Positions 1 through 5,509 of a stretch of 9,782 bases of DNA are shown piece after piece. How positions within the stretch are numbered: position 1 is the stretch's first letter; the number at the start of each line of letters is the position of its first letter. The DNA comes from GWB1-37-8 sp964646925 (GTDB taxonomy: Bacteria; Patescibacteriota; Microgenomatia; Levybacterales; UBA12049): positions 1-9,782 of the forward strand of contig CAZYIC010000036.1 in the NCBI GenBank assembly GCA_964646925.1. Reading direction: 5' to 3'. Position numbers and translations under genes: made by a program. The notes beneath the pieces are model-generated. The model ran no database searches and had not been told where the DNA came from. It worked only from the letters and a program-made list of their open reading frames with translations.

Positions 1-2
1 TG

Positions 3-62
3 CAATATTTTCTTGAGAAAGGAGGTATGTCGCAAAAGTCCTTGACTTATACAGGGGATTGA
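3..62 (+). CDS. Possible 3' end of an upstream gene
   Basis: Reading frame 3 is open from the window edge to a TGA at 60-62 and would give a short tail ending in SLTYTGD. In this frame the strong ribosome-binding-like sequence AAAGGAGGT (18-26) is simply Lys-Gly-Gly codons, which explains why it lies only one base before an ATG at 27. The alternative reading, an 11-codon mini-ORF from that ATG, is less likely because the spacing is far too short. Nineteen residues are too few to assign a family. If real, this gene ends 32 bases before the response regulator and may belong to the same operon. Confidence 0.25.
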   Translation, partial: QYFLEKGGMSQKSLTYTGD

Positions 63-87
63 CAATCTTTGCTGCAACTGATAACCT
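59..87 (+). promoter_or_regulatory. Candidate promoter of the signalling operon
   Basis: A perfect -35 hexamer TTGACA (59-64) is followed after 17 bases by TAACCT (82-87), which keeps the three most conserved -10 positions (T, A and final T). Transcription would begin near 94-95, at the ATG of the response regulator, giving a nearly leaderless message. This agrees with the lack of a ribosome-binding site before that ATG. The -10 matches only 3 of 6 bases, so the call is weak. Confidence 0.22.
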
Positions 88-94
88 GATTGTA

Positions 95-460
95 ATGAAG
101 ATACTTCTTGTTGATGACGATGAAGCTTTGGGTGCGATATTTGAAGCCGTACTTCAAAAAAACGGTTTTGAAACAGTTTTTTCTGTAAACGGCAAAGGCG
201 GAATTGATAAAGCCCGCTTGGAAAAACCCAATCTCATACTTCTGGATCAGGTTTTACCCGATATCTCAGGAAATGAAGTTCTTAAAACTCTCAAAATGGA
301 TTCTCAAACCAAAGATATTCCGGTTATAATACTTTCGAATTTCAGCCAGGAAGAGCTTGTTAAGGAAGCGATAAATAACGGCGCAATGGACTACATATTT
401 AAATATCAGGTCGAGCCAATGGATATTGTAAACAAGGTAAAACAAGCTCTTAAGATGTAG
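95..460 (+). CDS. Single-domain response regulator (CheY-like receiver)
   Basis: This 121-residue protein is a stand-alone receiver domain that would accept a phosphoryl group from a histidine kinase, most likely the one encoded 365 bases downstream. Visible landmarks are the acidic triad DDD at residues 7-9, the phospho-acceptor Asp51 in LILLDQVLPD, the switch serine Ser81 in IILSN, and the conserved Lys103 in YIFKY. The usual proline after that lysine is a tyrosine. There is no DNA-binding or other output domain, so it probably acts by protein contact or as a phosphorelay intermediate. The ATG at 95 is chosen because MKILLVDDD is the normal receiver start; an in-frame TTG at 59 would add 12 residues with no match to the fold. 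Three bases separate it from the next gene, suggesting an operon. Confidence 0.88.
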   Translation: MKILLVDDDEALGAIFEAVLQKNGFETVFSVNGKGGIDKARLEKPNLILLDQVLPDISGNEVLKTLKMDSQTKDIPVIILSNFSQEELVKEAINNGAMDYIFKYQVEPMDIVNKVKQALKM

Positions 461-463
461 TCT

Positions 464-814
464 ATGCTTAATGTCAATACCCCAACGCAACTTGTAATTG
501 AAGCTATTTCTTTTATATCCGCTTTTGCGGCTATTGCAGCAGGAGTTATCATGGCAAAATTTCTAAGGAAATTTGTTGCCGGCATTCTTGCAAGAGGATT
601 TAAAACAATTGGAATCGGAATTTTTATTTTGGCTCTGGGAATAATCATGGATGCTACGGAAATATATACCCAGGCGTTAAATACTTCCGGTTTTTTAACT
701 GCTTTACTTATATTGAAACCGATTATTTTCTTAATTGGAACCTATACCATTGTTACCGGAAGCAAAACCATGGGAGACAAATTGGAGACATTGTCCAAAC
801 ATAGCTCCGCTTAA
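464..814 (+). CDS. Small three-helix membrane protein in a two-component operon
   Basis: The protein has 116 residues and no family that I recognise. Three hydrophobic segments are visible at about residues 11-31, 47-66 and 77-98. A basic stretch (AKFLRKFVAGILARGFK) lies between the first two and would sit on the cytoplasmic side by the positive-inside rule. The C-terminal tail is short and polar. The gene starts 3 bases after the response regulator stop and ends 10 bases before the histidine kinase start, so it is probably co-transcribed and perhaps translationally coupled. The kinase has only one membrane helix and no evident extracellular domain, so this protein may be the membrane sensing partner; that is inference from position. 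No clear ribosome-binding site precedes the ATG. Confidence 0.72.
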   Translation: MLNVNTPTQLVIEAISFISAFAAIAAGVIMAKFLRKFVAGILARGFKTIGIGIFILALGIIMDATEIYTQALNTSGFLTALLILKPIIFLIGTYTIVTGSKTMGDKLETLSKHSSA

Positions 815-824
815 GTTTCGACCT

Positions 825-2561
825 ATGGCAATTGCTTTATTTATAACTATTACCCTGGGGCTAATTGTTATTCTGTTGTCTTTGGAAATCGACAAGCTGA
901 GAAAACTTTCTTCTTACGAAAAAAAAATACAGGAAGACAGAATTTACAAGTTTTCAGCGCTTTTTAAACTTCAGGAAAAAATCGCATATGCAACAAACGC
1001 CGAGAAAGCAGCAGATATCATAATATCTTCCCTGGAGAGTTTTTTTGATTATTCTGTTGCTTCATATATCCTTCTAAAGAATGATTCTCTTATTATTAAA
1101 ACTTATGTTGAAGAAGAAATCGGCAATGAGTACATAAAAAGCGTAGAAAAAAGCATGCTTTCTTCTCTTTCTTCTCTTATTGGGACAATGCCGGAAAAAA
1201 TTGACAGAAAGATTTATGGGACAGCTTTAAATGATTCCGTAAAAATGACATATTCATCTTCCTTTCATGTTCCTCTAATTGTGGAAAACAAAGTGGCTGC
1301 GCTTATTCATCTATCTTCAACCAAGGAAAACTTATATAAAGACAAAGATGATATTGAAACCCTATATCGGATAATAGAGATTGCAGCTTCCTCACTAACC
1401 CGCTTTAGTCAAGCCTTAGATAAGGAACAGGATATTTCCATATCTCTTGTCGGCAGTATAGCCGATGGAGTTTTTTTGACTGATAATCAAAACAGTTTGC
1501 TCTATATCAATGATTCGGCAAAAAGAGCGCTTAGACTTTCTAAGAAAGACGTCAATTTTTTCGACATTGCCAATGCATTTTCCAAAAATCTCCATTTGGG
1601 ATTAATAATAAATGACGTTATTGTCAATAACAAACCTTTTACGGCAAAAGAAATACCGGTTGATGGCGAAGGAGTGCTGGACATTTTTATAACTCCTGTC
1701 AAGAACAATAGGGCATCTATTGTTTTGCGTGATATGACAGAGTACAAAAAAAGGGAAGTTTTGAAAGAAGATATCATGTATGCCATGGTTCACGAACTTC
1801 GGGCGCCTCTTACAACGATAAAAGATGCTTCCGAACTTATTATTTCAACCAAAGATTTTGAGGAAAACAAAAAAATAAAATTTCTGGAGATAATCCACCA
1901 GCAGGCAAAAAAATTGTTGGGAAGAATAGTGTCAATTTTGGATACTGCCAAACTTGATGCGGGAAAGCTGACTCTTCAAAAAACAAAAGGGGATATTGCC
2001 AAACTTATTAAATCGGAAATGCAAACTTTTATTCCACAAGCGGAAAGAAAAAATATTTCTTTAAACTTTGATATTTTATGTCCTTCTCTTCCTTTAGTTT
2101 CTTTTGATTCCATAAGAATCAGCCAGGTGATTGATAATCTTCTGTCTAACAGCATCAAATTTACCGATAAAGGAGGTAAAATAAAAGTCGAAGCAGATTG
2201 CAGGGTAATACCTCCGACTCTGGACGGATCATCGCCGATGGAAGATTTTTTAAGTCTTGATAAATTTATTGTTGTTTCTGTTTCGGATACCGGAGTTGGA
2301 ATTTCAAAAGAACAACAAAAACTTCTTTTTTCAAAATATACACAGGCTCAAAATGTTCCCCGTCAACTTGCTAAATTAGGAACGGGATTGGGGCTTTACA
2401 TGGTCAAAGGAATTATTGAATCGCATGGCGGACGTGTATGGGTAAAATCAGCGCCAGGTCAAGGCACAACAATTTCTTTTACGCTTCCCTATGTTAATGC
2501 CATCCCAAAAACCTACACCGATCCCAAACCCACTTCTTTTACTCGCCAAACTCTTAACTAA
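825..2561 (+). CDS. Membrane-anchored sensor histidine kinase (GAF-PAS-HisKA-HATPase)
   Basis: This 578-residue kinase autophosphorylates a histidine and passes the phosphoryl group to a receiver, probably the operon's response regulator. Domain order: one transmembrane helix (about 3-20), a short coiled linker (21-45), a GAF-like domain (about 46-195), a PAS-like domain (about 205-310; GVFLTDNQNSLLYIND), a HisKA dimerisation domain with phospho-acceptor His323 in HELRAP, and a HATPase_c domain. The ATP-binding boxes are intact: N box around Asn438 and Asn442, G1 box SDTGVGIS (487-494), F-box region LFSKYTQ (501-507), and G2 box GTGLGL (519-524). The ATG at 825 is preferred over an in-frame ATG at 735, which would overlap the preceding gene by 80 bases and put a polar stretch before the membrane helix. 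GAF and PAS domains suggest cytoplasmic ligand or redox sensing, but the signal is unknown. Confidence 0.92.
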   Translation: MAIALFITITLGLIVILLSLEIDKLRKLSSYEKKIQEDRIYKFSALFKLQEKIAYATNAEKAADIIISSLESFFDYSVASYILLKNDSLIIKTYVEEEIGNEYIKSVEKSMLSSLSSLIGTMPEKIDRKIYGTALNDSVKMTYSSSFHVPLIVENKVAALIHLSSTKENLYKDKDDIETLYRIIEIAASSLTRFSQALDKEQDISISLVGSIADGVFLTDNQNSLLYINDSAKRALRLSKKDVNFFDIANAFSKNLHLGLIINDVIVNNKPFTAKEIPVDGEGVLDIFITPVKNNRASIVLRDMTEYKKREVLKEDIMYAMVHELRAPLTTIKDASELIISTKDFEENKKIKFLEIIHQQAKKLLGRIVSILDTAKLDAGKLTLQKTKGDIAKLIKSEMQTFIPQAERKNISLNFDILCPSLPLVSFDSIRISQVIDNLLSNSIKFTDKGGKIKVEADCRVIPPTLDGSSPMEDFLSLDKFIVVSVSDTGVGISKEQQKLLFSKYTQAQNVPRQLAKLGTGLGLYMVKGIIESHGGRVWVKSAPGQGTTISFTLPYVNAIPKTYTDPKPTSFTRQTLN

Positions 2562-2622
2562 GATAAATCCAACGAAGTAATAGCGCATTTCTTCTAACCC
2601 CTGAAGATTTCCAAACAGTTAA

Positions 2623-2644
2623 TCAAGTCTTGAGATCTTTTTTT
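2623..2644 (+). terminator. Weak candidate terminator after the kinase operon
   Basis: A short inverted repeat (TCAAG, one base, CTTGA at 2623-2633) is followed by a run of seven T at 2638-2644, 62 bases downstream of the kinase stop. The stem is only about 4 bp once a loop is allowed for, which is poor for an intrinsic terminator. Position and T-run are the only support. The rest of 2562-2714 shows no gene. Confidence 0.22.
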
Positions 2645-2694
2645 CAATTCTATTTTCTAAACCCTATTTTAGCTATATCAGTAGATGGTACGAT

Positions 2695-2713
2695 CGTCTC
2701 TTGCAATGAGACG
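2695..2713. terminator. Hairpin at the convergent gene junction
   Basis: CGTCTC (2695-2700) and GAGACG (2708-2713) form a perfect 6-bp stem with a 7-base loop. It starts two bases past the stop codon of the minus-strand hydrolase gene, where a transcription-ending or message-stabilising hairpin would be expected. No T-run follows on either strand, so it does not meet the intrinsic terminator pattern and could be chance. Confidence 0.25.
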
Positions 2714-2714
2714 G

Positions 2715-3578
2715 CTAATTTACTTTCCACCCCTTTCCATCCGAAACAATTTCCACCTCCCCATTTTGGTCGGTACGCAAGGTTTTAATGCTTGCGGATT
2801 TTAATAAATCTAGGGTAAAAGACGTTGGGTGGCCGTATTTATTTTTTCCAACAGAAATTGCTGCAATTTTGGGATTTAAGATATCTAAAATATTCTTTGT
2901 TAAACCAAATCTTGACCCATGATGCGGCACCTGAAATATATCAATATCTTTCACACTGTAGCTATCTATCGCTTCTTCCAGCTCTTCTGCCTGACTGTCA
3001 CCTGTCAGTAATGCTGAAAATTTACCATATGTAATTAATGTTTCTACGGAGGCAAATTCGCTAGTTTCTCCGATTGTGCCATTCGGAGATGTTTGGGACA
3101 AAAATTCTTTCGTTGGTCCAATTATTTCAAACGCCACTCCATCTTTCAGCTTAAATTTATCTCTTGAGAAAACAAAACGGATAAGAATATTTTTATTCTT
3201 GATCGTTTTCATGAGTTCATCAAAGCCCAACGTTTTATTTATCAAATCCTCTGTTGCGAAAATATTCACTTTGTAAGTTTTTAAAACTGAAAAAAGTCCG
3301 ATAAAATGATCTGCATGGGGATGAGTAAGTATCACAAGCTCCAAATCTCTGTCCCAAAAGGGCATATGTTTTCCTAGACAATTTAAGATTGCATTATCAG
3401 GTCCGCCGTCAATTAAAATGTCTGATCCGTTCGGCGTTCTTATAAAGATTCCATCTCCCTGCCCAACATTACAAATCACAACATGTAATTTTTTGTCATT
3501 ATAAATTATGTTTTGATATATTAAGATGCTACTCAACAAAACGAAAACAACAGCTAAGACTAATAAAATCTTTCTCAT
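2715..3578 (-). CDS. ComEC-type metallo-beta-lactamase-fold hydrolase, separate from the channel
   Basis: The protein has 287 residues: an N-terminal signal anchor (about 3-21) and a metallo-beta-lactamase domain of the kind normally fused to the C-terminus of ComEC/Rec2. Visible motifs are NVGQGDGIFI (37-46) and ILIDGGP (54-60), the metal-binding THPHADH (85-91), TGD (192-194), VPHHGS (217-222) and the late YGHP (248-251). It keeps the full HxHxDH zinc ligand set. In ComEC this domain is proposed to degrade the non-transported DNA strand; here it would work outside the membrane beside the channel. Its ATG overlaps the TGA of the upstream comEC frame by 4 bases (ATGA, 3575-3578), so the two are translationally coupled. 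That overlap makes a split ComEC more convincing than an unrelated hydrolase. Confidence 0.88.
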   Translation of the reverse strand: MRKILLVLAVVFVLLSSILIYQNIIYNDKKLHVVICNVGQGDGIFIRTPNGSDILIDGGPDNAILNCLGKHMPFWDRDLELVILTHPHADHFIGLFSVLKTYKVNIFATEDLINKTLGFDELMKTIKNKNILIRFVFSRDKFKLKDGVAFEIIGPTKEFLSQTSPNGTIGETSEFASVETLITYGKFSALLTGDSQAEELEEAIDSYSVKDIDIFQVPHHGSRFGLTKNILDILNPKIAAISVGKNKYGHPTSFTLDLLKSASIKTLRTDQNGEVEIVSDGKGWKVN

Positions 3579-4159
3579 ATTTTTCTTCTAAAAAGAAGAA
3601 CAGCTGAAGAGAGTAAAAAATAATAACCAACAATAAATTGCCAAGAAAGAGAGGAAATAGCTATTACTCCTCCAATTTCTCCAAAAATATTTACAACAGT
3701 TTCAAAATAAAACAAAAGCGGATAACAAAGATAAACTATTAATTGTCCTAGAGGCTCTAAAATTAAGCCCAGGATGGCTCCAAAACCCCCAATCATCATC
3801 AGTATCGGCACTGTCCAAAGAACTAACCCGTTAACTAAAATAGAATATGCTGAATATATCCCAAAATTTGCAAGAATAATTGGCAATGTGGCAATCTGAG
3901 CCGCAATTGTAGTCAAGACATTGGAGCCTATCCCCTCTTTTTTCTGGAAAATCGGTTTAATATATAAAATTCCAAGCGTTGCTGCAAATGAAAGCTGAAA
4001 ACCAATATCTGAAACCAATGTTGGGTCAATAAAAAGCATTCCAAACCCTGCCAGCATCAAGCTATTAACCGCAAGAGTCTGTCTGCCGATAATTTGTGCC
4101 GAGAATACGACTATACCCATTATTGAAGCTCTTATTATTGAAGCTTCCAGCCCAGTCAA
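3575..4159 (-). CDS. comEC: ComEC competence channel, C-terminal part of a frame-broken gene
   Basis: This frame encodes 194 residues of the ComEC competence domain, the membrane channel for incoming single-stranded DNA. The family signature DIGFQLSFAATLGI is at residues 51-64, after the usual small-residue segment ASIIRASIMGI, and about five hydrophobic helices are visible. The nominal start is a TTG at 4157-4159, inside what should be an internal helix. Upstream of it the frame stays open with no stop to at least 4258, overlapping the N-terminal ORF and reading FFLKRQVAIIF and onward, as a continuous ComEC would. I therefore regard this and the 4213-4788 ORF as one gene of about 404 residues joined by a -1 shift at the T6 run (4218-4223, minus strand). 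It overlaps the hydrolase gene by 4 bases. Confidence 0.82.
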   Translation of the reverse strand: MTGLEASIIRASIMGIVVFSAQIIGRQTLAVNSLMLAGFGMLFIDPTLVSDIGFQLSFAATLGILYIKPIFQKKEGIGSNVLTTIAAQIATLPIILANFGIYSAYSILVNGLVLWTVPILMMIGGFGAILGLILEPLGQLIVYLCYPLLFYFETVVNIFGEIGGVIAISSLSWQFIVGYYFLLSSAVLLFRRKI

Positions 4160-4212
4160 AATTGGCTTTAATATAATTCCAAAAATACTGAAAATAATTG
4201 CAACCTGACGCT

Positions 4213-4788
4213 TTAGGAAAAAATAAACGAACTGATAAAACCTCCCACCAAAGTAACGTTCATTCCGGACGCGGCAATAACATGGAAAACGCCTGTTGTC
4301 CTCAGGTTGTCTGAAAAATCTTTTGGCATTTGTTCTTTTATCCCAAAAATTATTCCCATAAGAAGTTCTCCCGAAGGAGACGGAAGTGTTTTCGAAAATA
4401 GAAAAATAAGTTTTTGCCGGAGCATACTTATCTTTTTCAAACCAGATTGCAGAATATTTGAAGATTTATTAGTTGTTTCTATTTTCGGAAAATATATTAT
4501 CAGTCTGTTATTCTGATTGCTAACCTGTCCTGATATACGCACGAAATCACCATAATTTAGTTCCGGAAAACGGCCAGTTGTTATTCTTATTTTTTGATTT
4601 TTATAATTAGCAGTAAACGCCTGTCGGTTGCCAAATGTCTGCGGCTGTGATAAAAGTGCTGTCTCAAAATTAATTTTCTGACTATCCGTGAGGCGAAGTT
4701 GATTTTGATAGAAAAAATAGAAGCGGAGAGCAAGAATCGATAATAAAATAAAGCCAAAAATTTGAAATTTAAAATTAGAAATATTCAA
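4213..4788 (-). CDS. comEC: ComEC competence channel, N-terminal part of a frame-broken gene
   Basis: This is 191 residues of ComEC: an N-terminal membrane helix (about 9-28), a soluble beta-rich region like the ComEC N-terminal extracellular domain (about 35-105), and the first part of the competence domain. The channel signature RTTGVFHVIAASGMNVTLVG (163-182) is clear. The frame then stops at TAA (4213-4215), nine codons after that signature and in the middle of a hydrophobic helix, just after a six-T run. No ComEC would end here. Reading one base back in the run continues directly into the 3575-4159 frame. The first residues (NISNFKFQIF) are encoded by an AT-rich repeat. The start lies 20 bases after the comEA stop with no evident ribosome-binding site. 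Confidence 0.85.
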   Translation of the reverse strand: MNISNFKFQIFGFILLSILALRFYFFYQNQLRLTDSQKINFETALLSQPQTFGNRQAFTANYKNQKIRITTGRFPELNYGDFVRISGQVSNQNNRLIIYFPKIETTNKSSNILQSGLKKISMLRQKLIFLFSKTLPSPSGELLMGIIFGIKEQMPKDFSDNLRTTGVFHVIAASGMNVTLVGGFISSFIFS

Positions 4789-4808
4789 TGAAAATTAAAA
4801 ATTGAAAA
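4745..4808. repeat. AT-rich low-complexity repeat between comEA and comEC
   Basis: The segment is built from runs such as AAATTTGAAATTTAAAATTA and AAAATTAAAAATTGAAAATT, with nearly no G or C. It fills the 20-base gap between comEA and comEC and continues into the first codons of comEC, giving NISNFKFQIF. Similar wording occurs inside leuS at 5614-5648. It looks like a dispersed simple repeat rather than conserved coding sequence. No function is evident. Confidence 0.5.
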
Positions 4809-5426
4809 TTAGTAAACTGTAATCCTATCTTTGATTTGATCAAATACCTTGCCCCCTACTATTTTCTTATTTAAAAGTTCCTGAATTGATCCATAAGGCC
4901 TTCCGTCAATAATCTTCTGAGCTGTTACAGGACCTACTCCCGGCAAACTGTCAAGTTCTCCTTCCGAAGCAGAATTAAGATTAATGAATCCTTCCAGCGT
5001 ACTCCCTTTGATGCCTGTGGCACTTTTGATACTTTCCGTTTCCCCTTCTATTGGAATATATACTTTTGCTCCATCAACTAATTTTGTTGCTAAGTTGAGA
5101 TTCTTAGCAACATAGCTTCTATCTGCTTGAGCCGACAATCCGCCTGCTGCAACAAGACCATCTTGAATTCTGGAATTCTGAGGTAATTTATATAATCCGG
5201 GCTTAACTATAGCACCCTCCATATCTACAAAAATGGTTTTTGCCTCAATTGGAGTCTGATTTGCGGAAGATGGCTCAAAAACGAGATTGGAGTCTGATTC
5301 ATTGCCTAAGAATAACCCCATCAAACCATATACAAAGAATATCATTCCCAAGGCTCCCAAGCTCAGAGGTAACCAGTGTTTTTTTACTAGAGGAAGATAT
5401 TTAAAAATAAGCTCATCTTTGTTCAT
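4809..5426 (-). CDS. comEA: ComEA-like DNA-binding competence protein
   Basis: This 205-residue membrane-anchored protein would bind double-stranded DNA at the cell surface and hand it to ComEC. It has a cytoplasmic N-terminus, one transmembrane helix (about 20-41), an SLBB-type domain (about 64-127; VDMEGAIVKPGLYKLP), a flexible serine/threonine-rich linker, and a C-terminal helix-hairpin-helix pair (about 147-205). The hallmark INLNSAS (148-154) followed by LPGVGPVTAQKIIDGRPYGS (161-180) is the ComEA DNA-binding motif. Length and domain order are normal for the family. It lies 71 bases after leuS, across a palindromic repeat, and 20 bases before comEC, so it belongs to a leuS-comEA-comEC-hydrolase series. 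No ribosome-binding site precedes the ATG; the upstream bases are repeat sequence. Confidence 0.93.
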   Translation of the reverse strand: MNKDELIFKYLPLVKKHWLPLSLGALGMIFFVYGLMGLFLGNESDSNLVFEPSSANQTPIEAKTIFVDMEGAIVKPGLYKLPQNSRIQDGLVAAGGLSAQADRSYVAKNLNLATKLVDGAKVYIPIEGETESIKSATGIKGSTLEGFINLNSASEGELDSLPGVGPVTAQKIIDGRPYGSIQELLNKKIVGGKVFDQIKDRITVY

Positions 5427-5430
5427 AGAT

Positions 5431-5509
5431 TAGCGTCTAGCAATTAGCGTTCAGCGTTTAGTTCTTGGATCGGAAACTAGACGCTAGACGCTGCTAACTA
5501 AACGCTAAT
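5431..5509. repeat. Palindromic TAGCGTYTAG repeat array
   Basis: Six copies or near copies of a TAGCGT/ACGCTA unit fall in 79 bases. Three lie in one direction (5431, 5445 and a CAGCGTTTA variant at 5452) and three in the other (about 5481, 5488 and 5502), around a spacer at 5463-5474. AGCGTCTAG (5432-5440) matches CTAGACGCT inverted (5477-5485), and AGCGTTTAGTT (5453-5463) matches AACTAAACGCT (5496-5506). The whole can fold into a long imperfect hairpin. It fills the leuS-comEA gap and supplies the last codons of leuS. It may be a REP-like element; an effect on message stability is possible but unproven. Confidence 0.7.

Noticed and set aside
18..29. Perfect ribosome-binding sequence AAAGGAGGT followed by ATG and an 11-codon mini-ORF
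   Set aside because: The spacing to the ATG is one base, too short to work. The bases also read as Lys-Gly-Gly codons in a frame open from the window edge, so they are more likely the end of an upstream gene.
57..67. Short palindrome GATTG-A-CAATC over the candidate -35 element
   Set aside because: Five-base arms are expected by chance in AT-rich DNA, and no second copy was seen near other promoters.
735..824. Longer start for the histidine kinase at the ATG at 735
   Set aside because: It would overlap the three-helix membrane protein gene by 80 bases and put about 30 polar residues before the membrane helix. The ATG at 825 fits the operon spacing and topology.
2162..2178. Internal AAAGGAGGT-like sequence in the kinase gene
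   Set aside because: It encodes DKGGKIKV in the conserved ATPase domain; no start codon or separate reading frame follows.
4213..4223. Classical X-XXY-YYZ slippery heptamer for programmed -1 frameshifting in comEC
   Set aside because: In the zero frame the run reads ATT TTT TCC TAA. A tandem slip would need the Ser tRNA to pair with TTC, which breaks the heptamer rule; only a single-tRNA slip or a change in run length remains.
5431..5509. CRISPR array or phage attachment site at the TAGCGTYTAG repeats
   Set aside because: The units are about 10 bases, lie in both orientations and have no regular unique spacers; no cas or integrase gene is present.
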